IMG/VR virus record: IMGVR_UViG_3300047325_000116
Span: 1-30,325 of that record
Direction: 5' to 3' (one strand)
DNA from: a virus
Length of the DNA stretch: 30,325 nucleotides
Positions 16,122 through 24,757 of this stretch are shown here, one piece after another. The stretch's first letter is position 1. The number at the start of each line of letters is the position of its first letter. Made by a program: the position numbers and the translations under genes. The notes beneath the pieces were generated by a model. The model saw nothing but the letters and a program-made list of their open reading frames with translations. It did not search any database and was not told where the DNA came from.

Positions 16122-17387
16122 TTAGGCGTGGAGCTGGATGAAGGGCGACTGCAGCTTGGTGCTGTTCTTCGGGGTGACCGGCTTATCCCAGAGGGTCTCG
16201 CCCGCGACCCGGAGTTGCCAGCGGTAGGCCTTCTCGCCAGTTTGGAATGCGACGTGGATCGACGTGTCGCTGTTGACGCCTCCGCGCCGCCCAAGCATGT
16301 ACTGGCTGAATGCGCCGAGCGTGATGTCGCCCTGCGTGCCGGTGGTTGCGGCCTGCTCGATGGGGATGATGGGAAGGCCGAGCAGCGTGCCGTAGTCGCT
16401 GGACGGGTTGCTGGTCGAGCCGGGGGCCTTGTACAGCAGCTCCACGGCAGTGCCCGCACCGCGGGTCATGTTCCAGAGCGTCGGTTCGAGGTCCTGGTTG
16501 ACATACCAGGCAGCATCTTTGCGCAGATAGTAAGGCATCTGCGAGTACATCTGGAAGACATCGGCCGGGGTTACAGTACCAGCCGTCTGCCGCGCCACAG
16601 CGAGGATGGCGCTGGAGTTGTAGATACCCAGCGGGCCGCCGCCCGTGCCGGGGCCGTTGAGGATCGCGTCGTCGACCTTGAACGCGAACTCGTCCGGCAC
16701 CACATCGTTGACGTAAGCCTCCCACGCAGGGCCGTCTTCGAGTTGCTCAGTCGTCGCAAACGTAAGGACGGTGAGCTTGTCGATTTGCAACGCGATCTGG
16801 CGGAAGGTCGGTTTCGACTTGGTGTAGAGGCCGGCCTCATACGTCCAGAAGGACGTAATGCCGCCATTGCGCTGCCCGTCGGCACGGCTTGCGTCGTTTG
16901 CACCGTTCATGACGAGCCGATTGGAACTCATCGGCATCACCTTGCACTTGCTGGCAAGAACCCCGTTCGCGAATGTGCGGCGCACGATGGTTTCGGAGAA
17001 CTGCGGAGCGATGAGGAAGCCGCCATCGGCGTCGACCGCCTCAGACGCGCCCTGCGCGGCGAAGAGCCGGGCATCGGCACGATGTGGAGCATTGACCGCA
17101 GCCTGAATCGCGGTCATCTGCTCCGCGAGGGACGCCCAGGGCTTGTCTTCCGCGTTGTTGTGGCCGACGACGGCAGTGGTCGCAGAAGCCTCGCGCTCGG
17201 CTTCGACCAGGGCTTCAGCGATCAGAATGTCCGTGTCGAGCGACGCGCAGAGCGCGATGCTGGCCTGCATCTGGGTCTTTTCGTCGGCGGTCAGGTCGCG
17301 GTTCTCGCGAGTGGCGAGGGCGTCCAGCGCCAGCATCTTTGCCTTCTCCGCAGCCTTTTGCTGGCGGAGCTTGAGCAGCTTATTCAT
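16122..17387 (-). CDS. Major capsid protein, HK97 family
   Basis: The product is about 421 aa. The ATG at 17387 (MNKLLKLRQQKAAEK) has a perfect AAGGAGG, so the longer in-frame start at 17435 is rejected. The first ~105 residues are a charged helical delta/scaffold domain, expected to be cut by the prohead protease near HRADARLFAAQ. The HK97 fold follows: DADGGFLIAPQFSETIV (N-arm and start of fold), a central QIDKLTVLTFATTEQLEDG, GTGGGPLGIYN, and SQYMLGRRGGVNSDTSIHVAF in the P-domain. The C-terminus ends FIQLHA. It builds the icosahedral shell. Confidence 0.93.
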   Translation of the reverse strand: MNKLLKLRQQKAAEKAKMLALDALATRENRDLTADEKTQMQASIALCASLDTDILIAEALVEAEREASATTAVVGHNNAEDKPWASLAEQMTAIQAAVNAPHRADARLFAAQGASEAVDADGGFLIAPQFSETIVRRTFANGVLASKCKVMPMSSNRLVMNGANDASRADGQRNGGITSFWTYEAGLYTKSKPTFRQIALQIDKLTVLTFATTEQLEDGPAWEAYVNDVVPDEFAFKVDDAILNGPGTGGGPLGIYNSSAILAVARQTAGTVTPADVFQMYSQMPYYLRKDAAWYVNQDLEPTLWNMTRGAGTAVELLYKAPGSTSNPSSDYGTLLGLPIIPIEQAATTGTQGDITLGAFSQYMLGRRGGVNSDTSIHVAFQTGEKAYRWQLRVAGETLWDKPVTPKNSTKLQSPFIQLHA

Positions 17388-17481
17388 AACGTCCCTCCTT
17401 GGGGATGTTGGGCTGAGAAATCGGTTGAGAGACACACGCCGGCGAAGGCTGCCATGGGGCAGACCCGCTAACGCTCCTGAT

Positions 17482-17497
17482 ACCGGCTTAGGCCGGT
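17482..17497 (-). other. Hairpin between protease and capsid genes
   Basis: ACCGGC and GCCGGT flank TTAG (CTAA on the minus strand) in a perfect 6-bp stem, 14 bases after the protease stop. No T-run follows, so it is not a clear terminator. It could protect the 5' end of a processed capsid message. The 123-base gap to the capsid start holds no gene. Confidence 0.35.
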
Positions 17498-17510
17498 TTG
17501 CGATGTGGTT

Positions 17511-18632
17511 CTAAAGTGAGGCGATCAACGCCTTTCGGCTGAGCGCAGCGCGATCGATGTTCGCCTGCTCCAACTTCTTTTGCTTCGCCACGCTATCCGG
17601 GCAAGTACAGCCCGCGAAGTTGCAATCATCGGTCGAGCAATCATCGCAATCACCCGCCATGCAGCCGTCACAGTCGCACTCGCATGCCGGCCCGTCGCTC
17701 CCCGAACCGTCCGCTCGAGCGGCCAGCGGCTGCGGGACAATGGACGCCATCTGCGACGATGCCGAGCCGCTGGAGATGCCGAAGCGAGCAAGGACCGAAT
17801 CGAGCGTGCCGATGGTATCGACCAGGCCGAGCGCCTTCGCCTGCTTGGCTCCGAAGACCAAACCCTGGCCGAACTTGTCGTGAACGTCCTTTTTGCTGAT
17901 CTTGCGGCCTGCAGCGACAGCCGCTTCGAACATATTGCCCGCTTCATCCACGCTCGCCTGGATGTGTGCGAGCGCGGCCTCTGAAAGCGGCTCGTAGGGG
18001 TTGCCTTCGGCCTTGTTTTCGCCGAATTTGATCATCGTGACCTTGACGCCAAGCTTCTTCAGGTACTCCGAAGCGTCTTCATGCACGCAATACACGCCGA
18101 TCGAGCCGGTCTTCGAGGACGGGCTGGCAACAATCTCATCGCAGGCCGACGCAATGTAGTAAGCGGCCGACGCGCACATCATGTTGGACACGGCGATCGT
18201 CTTTTTCTTGCCCCGCGTCGCGCGGATCTCCGCCGCGAGCTCGTCGACGCCTTCTACTGTGCCGCCAGGTGAATCGACATCGATGACGATGGCCTGGACG
18301 GAAGGATCTTCCGCAGCGGCACGGAACTGGCGCAGGAAACGAGCAGTAGAGGTCGCCTGCGGACCCGAGATGTCGCCCATCGAGCTGCCGCGATGCAAAA
18401 TGAGGCCGTAGAGGGGCATCACAGCGACAGAGCCGGTGCTCGAGGCCGAAACCTTCTGCGCTTTCGCGGCTTTTAGCTCTGCCGCGCCGTGGATCTCCGC
18501 GAACGTGTCGGCTTCGACGGATTTTCCTTCCGCCTTGAGGCCTAGAAACGCGACGAGCGCGTGAAGCTTGTCCTCATGAAGCATCCACAACTGCGACCGC
18601 ATGGCGTTCAAAATGCTCGTATATTGCTTCAT
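17511..18632 (-). CDS. S49-family (SppA/ClpP-fold) prohead maturation protease
   Basis: The product is 373 aa. S49 features are visible: VAVMPLYGLILHRG (start of the core), VIDVDSPGGTVEG around 116-128, catalytic Ser155 in MMCASAAYYIAS, general-base Lys174 in SSKTGSIGVY. It lies between portal and capsid genes, so it is the prohead protease that removes the capsid delta domain. Its C-terminal extension has nine Cys in 28 residues (317-344), interleaved with Asp/Glu, then a basic helix. Similar Cys-rich tails occur in some phage maturation proteases, as far as I recall; metal binding is inferred. The ATG overlaps the portal stop by ATGA. Confidence 0.88.
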   Translation of the reverse strand: MKQYTSILNAMRSQLWMLHEDKLHALVAFLGLKAEGKSVEADTFAEIHGAAELKAAKAQKVSASSTGSVAVMPLYGLILHRGSSMGDISGPQATSTARFLRQFRAAAEDPSVQAIVIDVDSPGGTVEGVDELAAEIRATRGKKKTIAVSNMMCASAAYYIASACDEIVASPSSKTGSIGVYCVHEDASEYLKKLGVKVTMIKFGENKAEGNPYEPLSEAALAHIQASVDEAGNMFEAAVAAGRKISKKDVHDKFGQGLVFGAKQAKALGLVDTIGTLDSVLARFGISSGSASSQMASIVPQPLAARADGSGSDGPACECDCDGCMAGDCDDCSTDDCNFAGCTCPDSVAKQKKLEQANIDRAALSRKALIASL

Positions 18633-20281
18633 TTCGCTCCTTCTACAGCCAATGCTGCGAGCTTCTGCGGTTCGTTCACAGCAACCGAGTCGATCCAGGC
18701 ATGCGCAATGACTGGCTCATCCGCGTCGATCAGGCTGGCGAGATGCTGAGCGCGACCATCGAGCGCCAGCTTGCTCGAAAGCGCGGTCTGCGCGTCGAAA
18801 TGGAAGACTTCCACGACGAAGCGCTGCTGCTCCGCGTAAAACTGCGACACCTCAAGAAAACTCGCCTCGCGCTCGACGAGCTTGCGAGCTCCTGCGACCT
18901 CGCGCCGCACGCAGCGGTCCGCAGCTCCCGAAGCCATGAGCTGCAGCCTCGCCTGTGTGGCTGCGTTCGCTCCGGAGTCGCCACCGGAGCCGTCTTCGTC
19001 ATCCTCGTCCGGGTCGTCTTCGTCATCGCCGTCAGCTGCGGCCGGTTTCGCAGGCTGCGGGTTGGTGAGTTGTTGGAGCGGCGCCCAGTTCAACGGGCGC
19101 CAGTAGTTTTTGCCCCAACCGTTCGGGATCGGATTCAGATCCTCAAGCTCGCGGACGTCGTCCTGCGACATCCACCCGTTCGCGATGGCGACGGCATAGG
19201 CCGCGTAACGCGTCGCCTGGTCGCCCCGCAGCAACGAAGCCATGGAGAACTTCGCAAAGAACTCCTCGTCGTCGATGAGGTCGCGGCCGATCGCCTGCTC
19301 CCACATGATGACGATAGGAAGAGCGCACTGCACCGCGTGCATGATATTGAACTGCTCCACCGAAGCGTAGGTCGCCGCCTTGCCGGCGTCCACGCCGACC
19401 ACATGAGGCAGCACGCCCATCAGCGTGCAGATCCGAACGTCCGAAGCCTTCTCTGCGTCGAGCGCCTGCATATCGGCCATCGAGAAACCGATGCTCTTGA
19501 CGTCGACGCCCGGCGGCAGCATCTTAACCTTGTGCCGGTTCTCGCCGGTACCACCCTCCTGCCACGCCTTCCGGTAGTCGTTTTCGTCCTGCTTGGTTGC
19601 AAACTTTGTTCCCGTGACGACCGTGTTCGGCGTTGCATCGTTCTTCAGGAACTTTGCGTGATAGTCCTGCAGTCCGAGTCCGACGCCGATCGTCTCCCTC
19701 GCGGCCGAGATGCGCGACTGGCCGATGCCGGCCGCATCGCAGTGCGCGCGGGCGTGAAAAACCTCTTCCTGGACCAGCTTGCGATCGGTTCCCGTAAGCG
19801 GATCGCTGTAGATGTAGCGCAGCTTGCCAGTCTCTTTGATGACCTCGACTTTGACCCGGTCGGGGTGCATCGGAATCAGCTCCGAGATGTTCCACTTGCG
19901 ATCGAAGTGCTTCTCGCAATAGGCATTGCCGCGCAGGTCGACATGCCCCTGCAACATTTCGAAGAACTCGTACGGAGTCTGCAGGCTGTTGGGCGCGGCG
20001 TTGACAAGCCTGTAGACAGAGTGATTCTTGACCAGTTTCTTTCCGCCGCCGGCGACGTCGGTGTAGATCTTGCACGGCATCGTGGCCGGGATGCGACCGC
20101 GAGCTGCGAGGCAGGCCCACATCGTGGAGAGCCGCTTTGCAGTCTCCGGCGTGACGCGCATGCCGCTGGCAGCGCCACCTTCGATGTGGCTGTACCAGAA
20201 GTCATCCCAGGGCGCGGGCGTTCCGCCAGCGTCCGCGCGGAGCTGGAACGCGCCTTGAACCATGCTTGAGATAAGGTTCAA
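18629..20281 (-). CDS. Portal protein, HK97 family
   Basis: The product is 550 aa. It matches the phage_portal family: TPETAKRLSTMWACLAARG near 44-62, PYEFFEMLQGHVDLRGNAYC, ELIPMHPDRVKVEV, FHARAHCDAAGIGQSRISAA, and GVLPHVVGVDAGKAATYASVEQ near 300. The C-terminal third has a very acidic stretch (DGDDEDDPDEDDEDGSG, about 418-434), then a helical region. It forms the dodecameric ring at the packaging vertex and docks the terminase. The ATG at 20281 overlaps the upstream small gene and its own stop overlaps the protease start, both by ATGA. Confidence 0.92.
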   Translation of the reverse strand: MNLISSMVQGAFQLRADAGGTPAPWDDFWYSHIEGGAASGMRVTPETAKRLSTMWACLAARGRIPATMPCKIYTDVAGGGKKLVKNHSVYRLVNAAPNSLQTPYEFFEMLQGHVDLRGNAYCEKHFDRKWNISELIPMHPDRVKVEVIKETGKLRYIYSDPLTGTDRKLVQEEVFHARAHCDAAGIGQSRISAARETIGVGLGLQDYHAKFLKNDATPNTVVTGTKFATKQDENDYRKAWQEGGTGENRHKVKMLPPGVDVKSIGFSMADMQALDAEKASDVRICTLMGVLPHVVGVDAGKAATYASVEQFNIMHAVQCALPIVIMWEQAIGRDLIDDEEFFAKFSMASLLRGDQATRYAAYAVAIANGWMSQDDVRELEDLNPIPNGWGKNYWRPLNWAPLQQLTNPQPAKPAAADGDDEDDPDEDDEDGSGGDSGANAATQARLQLMASGAADRCVRREVAGARKLVEREASFLEVSQFYAEQQRFVVEVFHFDAQTALSSKLALDGRAQHLASLIDADEPVIAHAWIDSVAVNEPQKLAALAVEGAK

Positions 20282-20463
20282 CGGCGGCTCCGCTTGAGAT
20301 CAAGGTTCCAATACCCAACGAGAAAGGCAACCGTTGCAACCGCGATGCCACCGATGACGAACGCCAGCGGCTTGCTCCAGAGAGCGATGCCGTAGATGAC
20401 CGAGGCTAGTCCCGCAACGAAGAAGATCTGTGCGAGAACCGAGATAACAGACTTCGACGTCAT
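20278..20463 (-). CDS. Small two-TM membrane protein between TerL and portal
   Basis: The product is 61 aa with two hydrophobic segments, about residues 9-27 (VLAQIFFVAGLASVIYGIA) and 33-50 (LAFVIGGIAVATVAFLVG), followed by a basic tail LKRSRR. It overlaps TerL and portal by ATGA at both ends, so it is embedded in a coupled translation chain. Function is unknown. Holin, superinfection exclusion or membrane tethering of packaging are all possible. No homologue is recalled. Confidence 0.7.
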   Translation of the reverse strand: MTSKSVISVLAQIFFVAGLASVIYGIALWSKPLAFVIGGIAVATVAFLVGYWNLDLKRSRR

Positions 20464-22136
20464 AAGTACCCAATGTGCGGCTGAGTGAAAGGCCGCGAGA
20501 TATCACCTACCTGCATGCCCCGGCCAAGCGCCATGATCGTGCCGACGATGCCGTCGATCTTCTCGCGCGATCGCGATTTATCCGGCTTGATGTTGCCAGC
20601 CGGATCGACGTAAGAGACCGTATTCTTCGCCATCCAGCGAAGAATGGGATTGGCGCCGTGCGCGAACTCCTGGGTGAGCACGAGCTCCAGCAGGCGCTTA
20701 GTAGGGGCGTTCATATCCAATAAACCTTGACCCCACTTCACCATCGTGAAGCCGTCATTCTCCAAGTGCCTGACCAAATCGCTGGAGTTGTAGCGGTCGA
20801 AGACGATCTCCTGGACGTCGAACTTCTCTGCATCGGCCTGAATCTGCAGCCTCATTGCGTCGTAGTCAATCACTCGACCCGGCGTGAGGTTGAACAAGCC
20901 CTGCCGCCGCCACACGTCATAAGGGACGCGGTCCCGTCGAACGCGTTCCTGCAGATTGTCTTCAGGCAGGAAGAATCGCGGCAGTATCCTCCAAAAAAGA
21001 TCATCTTCATGCGGCGGAAACAACAGCCCCCAGAAGCTGATATCCGTCGTGGTCGAGAGATCCAGTCCTCCAAAGCACGGACGGCCAGCGAGATCCGCTT
21101 CATCAACAGGACCGTTGCAGCGATCCCACATATCCATCGGCATCCACTGCGAATGCGACTCCGTCCAGACCGACATGCGAAAGCGCAAAAAGGCGCTGAG
21201 CGCTGTCGGATCGTTCTTCGCACGGTTCGATTGCTCCTGCAGCTCCTTCGGCATCACCATGACGCCGAGGCCCGGGTTGGCTTTGATCCAAACCTTCGGA
21301 TCGTGCGGATCGTCGCCTTCGTCGAGGCCGCAGATCCAGGCGAACCAGGTATCGTCGTCGAAGATCCGGTTGAGGACGTTGACCGAGTACTCGCGCTGCT
21401 TGTAGCAGACCGAGTTTCGATCGAAGCCACTGTTCGTGCTGACGTACATCAGCGGATTCTTACGCTTGCCCATCGCCGAGGTAAGCACGTTCCAGAGGTC
21501 CGCATTCGGCTGGACGTGGAGCTCGTCGAAGAGAAAGCATGAAGGACGCAGACCGAGCTGCAGATCGGCGTCAGCGGCCAACGGCTCAAAGATGGCAGCC
21601 GTGTCCGGGATGTGCATGTTGTCTTTATGGCAGACAACGCGCTCGGCCAGGTACGGCGAACGCTTGAGCATCAAAACAGCAGAATCAAAGATCAGCCGCG
21701 CCGTGTCCTTATCGGTGGCTACGGAATAGACTTGTGGTCCGGACTCACCGAACGCAAGGAACTCATAAAGACCCAGACCGGAGGACTCGAGCGACTTGCA
21801 GTTGCCGCGGCCGATTTCGTTATACGCATACTTGAAGCGCCGATAGCCAGTATCCTTCCACTTCCAGCCGTACAAGATCCAGAGTTTTGCCTGCTGGAAC
21901 GGCTCCAAGATGAAGGGCTGGCCATCGAGCTCGCCTTCCGGGAAGCAGAGAAACTCCTCAAAGAAATCAATGACGTGCTGCGCAGCGCGGCGATCGAAGA
22001 CCAACCCGCGTTCGTGACCGTCGACCAGGTCACGTTCGTGGCGCTCGACGGCCTGACGGACGAGCTTGGACGTGACGATCTTGCCGGCAAGCACATCGCG
22101 GATATACCGCTCGGCGACTGAAAGCTTTCTGGCCAT
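20460..22136 (-). CDS. terL: Terminase large subunit
   Basis: The product is 558 aa, of the HK97-type Terminase_1 family. The ATPase has a Walker A at GRGNCKS (109-115, Lys114) and a Walker B at FLFDE (201-205, Asp204/Glu205), preceded by LGLRPSC. The RNase H-like nuclease shows Asp359 in GGLDLSTTTD, Asp447 in IVFDRYNS, and Asp528 in KIDGIVGTIMALGRG. It powers DNA translocation into proheads and cuts the concatemer. The ATG at 22136 is 16 bases after the TerS stop, and its stop overlaps the small membrane gene by ATGA. Confidence 0.95.
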   Translation of the reverse strand: MARKLSVAERYIRDVLAGKIVTSKLVRQAVERHERDLVDGHERGLVFDRRAAQHVIDFFEEFLCFPEGELDGQPFILEPFQQAKLWILYGWKWKDTGYRRFKYAYNEIGRGNCKSLESSGLGLYEFLAFGESGPQVYSVATDKDTARLIFDSAVLMLKRSPYLAERVVCHKDNMHIPDTAAIFEPLAADADLQLGLRPSCFLFDELHVQPNADLWNVLTSAMGKRKNPLMYVSTNSGFDRNSVCYKQREYSVNVLNRIFDDDTWFAWICGLDEGDDPHDPKVWIKANPGLGVMVMPKELQEQSNRAKNDPTALSAFLRFRMSVWTESHSQWMPMDMWDRCNGPVDEADLAGRPCFGGLDLSTTTDISFWGLLFPPHEDDLFWRILPRFFLPEDNLQERVRRDRVPYDVWRRQGLFNLTPGRVIDYDAMRLQIQADAEKFDVQEIVFDRYNSSDLVRHLENDGFTMVKWGQGLLDMNAPTKRLLELVLTQEFAHGANPILRWMAKNTVSYVDPAGNIKPDKSRSREKIDGIVGTIMALGRGMQVGDISRPFTQPHIGYL

Positions 22137-22151
22137 GCGTCACTTCGGCGG

Positions 22152-22601
22152 CTAGGCTGTCCTCCGCTTCCCTTTCGCCAGGAACGAATCCAGCTTGTTG
22201 GCGACACTCTTGCTGGGGTTGACCTTGCCTCCGATACCGAGAGCGGCGCGGCCGTCCGGCGTGCCGCCCATCCGCCTAAGCGCCTGGTAGTACAGCGCGC
22301 TCGAACGAATGGCCGTCTTGCTGAAACTCTTCGCATCCACGCCCCACCGGCACACTTGCTCTAGAGCCTCGCGATCCGAGGATGTGAGCATGCTGCTGGG
22401 AAGCTCCGATACGAGCTTCTCCCAGAGCGTGGTCAACGCAATCCGCTGGGAGCTGTTCTTGAAGGACTCTGGAGGAGCACCGATCGGACCTTTAGTCTCG
22501 ATCTGGTTCTCCACGCGGTCCTTGAACCGCGCCGGGTTGCGCTTGGTGCTGCCGGACATTTCCAGCAAGACGAGCGGTTTTGGGGGACGTCCGGCGGGCA
22601 T
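22152..22601 (-). CDS. terS: Terminase small subunit (P27 family)
   Basis: The product is about 149 aa from ATG 22601, with GGAG 8 bases upstream; the longer frame to 22652 is rejected. It begins MPAGRPPKP followed by SGSTKRNPARFKDR, the typical P27-family N-terminus. The middle helices (LTSSDREALEQVCRWG) and the Gly-rich C-terminus ending with FLAKGKRRTA also fit. It recognises the packaging site and feeds DNA to TerL. It directly follows the candidate cos region and precedes TerL. Confidence 0.88.
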   Translation of the reverse strand: MPAGRPPKPLVLLEMSGSTKRNPARFKDRVENQIETKGPIGAPPESFKNSSQRIALTTLWEKLVSELPSSMLTSSDREALEQVCRWGVDAKSFSKTAIRSSALYYQALRRMGGTPDGRAALGIGGKVNPSKSVANKLDSFLAKGKRRTA

Positions 22602-22901
22602 AGGGAAGGCTCCAACACTTACAGAATGGCGACATCGTTTTTGCCCAAACATGGGCCAAAGACCTTTCCTGTCGCCTGCAACGCTGATCTATCAACACTT
22701 CTCAAAGGCATGCCCATTTGGCCACGCTCAAGAAATGCTGTTTTCCTCACGAAAACTTTCGAATTTTGCAGAATTGTGTGTGTGGTTGAAGAACGGTCTA
22801 GCGCGGCGCGCCCGTAGAGATTTGACCCGCCCCCGGGTACCATGACGGACGGCAGCGCTCAATAGGCGATGACGACCTTTGGAGACATAGCTTTTGCGTC
22901 G
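22602..22901 (-). other. Non-coding interval, candidate cos/packaging region
   Basis: About 300 bases between HNH and TerS with no convincing gene. It contains an interrupted inverted repeat TTTGCCCA...TGGGCCAAA at 22640-22660, two copies of CAACACTT (22613-22620 and 22693-22700), a GC-rich palindromic stretch GCGCGGCGCGC at about 22801-22811, and a lower-GC middle part. Cos sites of HNH-carrying HK97-like phages lie beside terS, so a cos site here is plausible. No clear promoter was found. Confidence 0.35.
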
Positions 22902-23291
22902 TCACTGCCTCGCGCCGCCGATATCTCGTCGCGCAGGTGCATGTCCGAATCCACCATCCTCCATAGCCGTCTTGCGGTCATGGTCCGACTTCGTCAGCCC
23001 TTGCCAATTCATCGGATCCCAGAACAGATCCATGTTTCCCTTATGAGGAATGATGTGATCAACAACCTCAGCTGGATACAAACGCCCTTGATGCTCACCA
23101 AACCAATCGACAGCGATCGGATGCGCAACCAGATAAGCCTTACTGGCTTTCTGCCACTTCGAGCCATACCCGCGCTGCGTGGAATTGGGCCTGTTTTCCT
23201 TACCGACCCCACTCGCCACGCAGGATGCACAGAGTCCCCGCTCTACAAGGTTCACGCAGCGAGGCCTGTTCGCACATACCTGTTTCGGCAC
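22902..23291 (-). CDS. HNH endonuclease
   Basis: The product is 129 aa with a GTG start directly after the upstream stop. HNH residues are His79 in VVDHIIPHKG, Asn95 in DPMNWQGL, and His104 in SDHDRKTA. An N-terminal Cys set (Cys6, Cys12, Cys21, Cys24) probably binds zinc. It resembles phage HNH enzymes that lie beside terminase genes and assist cos cleavage by TerL. Proximity to the candidate cos interval fits that role. Confidence 0.88.
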   Translation of the reverse strand: MPKQVCANRPRCVNLVERGLCASCVASGVGKENRPNSTQRGYGSKWQKASKAYLVAHPIAVDWFGEHQGRLYPAEVVDHIIPHKGNMDLFWDPMNWQGLTKSDHDRKTAMEDGGFGHAPARRDIGGARQ

Positions 23292-23948
23292 TTAGAACCA
23301 TCCACCAATCGTGTGCGCAACCGTCGCCGACCAATTGAACACGCGGACCTTCCAGCTCGGGTGCAGATACGTATGCACAGCGTCCTGCACATCACCGGCT
23401 GTCGCGCTCAGATGCTGCGTCGTATCGGCCGTGTTCCTCAGCGTGCGCGTCACATCCGGATCAGCCAGCAGCTTGGTCGCTGCCTGCAGCATCTCCTGCG
23501 AATCACGCAGCGTCTGCGCCGACTCCTGCAGCGCCGGGTCAATCTGCTGCACCGAACTCTTCACCTGGTCAGCCGTCGCGCTCAGCGCCTGCAGCGTCTG
23601 TACAGCGCTTCCGGAGACGGCCGCAGTACTGTCGTTCGCCGTGACAATCGCAGCATCCAGATCGCCCAGCGTATGCGTCATCTGACGGTTCCACACATCG
23701 AGCATGTCCGCTTCCTTCTTGCTGGTCAGACCTGCCTGCAGGATCGGATACTGCGCTTCCTTGATCGTCACATCGACCTTCTCGATGGTCGAATCCAGCT
23801 TTATAACAGTAACGTGAACCTCGTCGAGCTCATCGCTGACGCGACCCAGAACTTCGTCGGAACGATACGACGTGACCGACAACGCCAGGCACAGCAGCGC
23901 CGCAGACAGCAAAAGCAACAGCTTCGCGATCTGCAGCGCTCGTGTCAT
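23292..23948 (-). CDS. Membrane-anchored coiled-coil protein
   Basis: The product is 218 aa. Residues 7-25 (IAKLLLLLSAALLCLALSV) form an N-terminal membrane segment. A long Asp/Thr/Gln-rich helical region then spans about 30-190, with heptad-like spacing (VLGRVSDELDEVHVTVIKLD, LQALSATADQVKSSVQ). The C-terminus is mildly hydrophobic (FNWSATVAHTIGGWF). The topology resembles methyl-accepting-type or spanin-like coiled coils in the periplasm. It sits between small membrane proteins and HNH, downstream of the endolysin. A lysis role is possible but not shown. Confidence 0.65.
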   Translation of the reverse strand: MTRALQIAKLLLLLSAALLCLALSVTSYRSDEVLGRVSDELDEVHVTVIKLDSTIEKVDVTIKEAQYPILQAGLTSKKEADMLDVWNRQMTHTLGDLDAAIVTANDSTAAVSGSAVQTLQALSATADQVKSSVQQIDPALQESAQTLRDSQEMLQAATKLLADPDVTRTLRNTADTTQHLSATAGDVQDAVHTYLHPSWKVRVFNWSATVAHTIGGWF

Positions 23949-23951
23949 GGT

Positions 23952-24236
23952 TTAGATCTTCACGCCAAACGTTGTGAGCAGCCCTTTGACCGCCGGCCAG
24001 ACAGCCTTGATGTCAGCGACATCGGTTCCGAAGTTGAGGACCAGCGTCGTCGGATTCGCCGCTCCTGCAGCCACGTCAGACAACGCCTTATCGACCGCGC
24101 CAGCGACAACCGCGATTCCCGCGATCGCCGAGGGACCGCCGCTCGCGACCTTCGCGTTTGCCCCGTTCACGTACTTCAGAACGTCTTCCGCCGCTACCTC
24201 GATACCTTTTTCGACATCAACCAGAATATTTGCCAT
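23952..24236 (-). CDS. Hypothetical small amphipathic protein
   Basis: The product is about 94 aa, ATG 24236 (MANILVDVEKGIEVAAEDVL), with GGAG about 9 bases upstream; the much longer frame to 24509 overlaps another gene and is rejected. It contains a Gly/Ala-rich hydrophobic helix (SAIAGIAVVAGAVDKALSDV, residues 33-52) and ends VWPAVKGLLTTFGVKI. Similar short proteins occur in phage lysis regions from memory, but no family name is recalled. A holin-like or accessory role is possible. Confidence 0.6.
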   Translation of the reverse strand: MANILVDVEKGIEVAAEDVLKYVNGANAKVASGGPSAIAGIAVVAGAVDKALSDVAAGAANPTTLVLNFGTDVADIKAVWPAVKGLLTTFGVKI

Positions 24237-24264
24237 GTTCACCTTCTCCTCCGCTTTCGCGGCA

Positions 24265-24540
24265 CTACTCACTTCCGGGCCTAACTCCAATTTGTGCTGA
24301 TCGCGCTTCGGATACGTCACGCTGTCCGACTTCACCGGGGCCGGTACCACCGATGCCTGGGATCGCTCCAAATCTGGCTCGTGCCACTTGAGTAGCGTTT
24401 GCAGCGACTGCCTGAAGGAAGCGATATAGCCAGCCATAGAAACTCCGCTTCTGCTCTTCCGTCGGCTCGGACATCGCACCGACCGCAGCCGAAAACACAA
24501 AGTACCCAAGCAGCGACAGCATGATCTGCATCGTCATCAT
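24265..24540 (-). CDS. Hypothetical small membrane protein
   Basis: The product is about 91 aa. ATG 24540 is chosen, with GAGG 8 bases upstream; ATG 24600 is an in-frame alternative. The N-terminal region (MQIMLSLLGYFVFSAAVGAM) is one membrane segment. The soluble part FYGWLYRFLQAVAANATQVARARFG is an amphipathic helix common to small phage proteins. The last ~25 residues are basic and Gly-rich. Function is unknown; membrane location is inferred. Confidence 0.6.
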   Translation of the reverse strand: MMTMQIMLSLLGYFVFSAAVGAMSEPTEEQKRSFYGWLYRFLQAVAANATQVARARFGAIPGIGGTGPGEVGQRDVSEARSAQIGVRPGSE

Positions 24541-24611
24541 CAGACCGTCCTCGTACTGCCGTTCCCCTAACTCTGCCTGGTCGACGGCCCAGGCCCTCAT
24601 CTGTTCGGAAT

Positions 24612-24683
24612 TTACTCCGATGTGTGTTGGCGCGGCAGCGGGTTCGTCGCCCGGTCCATCTCAATGCTGATCGTCAATTGCAT
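24612..24683 (-). CDS. Possible 23-residue peptide gene
   Basis: A short frame ATG 24683 to TAA 24614-24612 encodes MQLTISIEMDRATNPLPRQH plus TSE. Its ATG overlaps the second, downstream TGA of the interrupted gene (GCATGCAATTGA) by a few bases, in the pattern seen between real genes here. No ribosome site is obvious and nothing is recognised, so this is weak. Confidence 0.25.
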   Translation of the reverse strand: MQLTISIEMDRATNPLPRQHTSE

Positions 24684-24757
24684 GCCGTGGCCTCACTCTC
24701 TTCCAGCACCGCGACCCAGGTCGGATGCTCCGGGTCACGCTGGATCAGTCCACGCAG

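Noticed and set aside
18701-20269. Long plus-strand open frame opposite the portal gene
   Set aside because: Antisense shadow of the portal; Arg/Leu/Val-rich with no recognisable motif or ribosome site context.
23952-24509. Longer version (185 codons) of the small gene ending at 23952
   Set aside because: The upstream part overlaps the membrane protein gene at 24265-24540, and a good ribosome site lies before ATG 24236.
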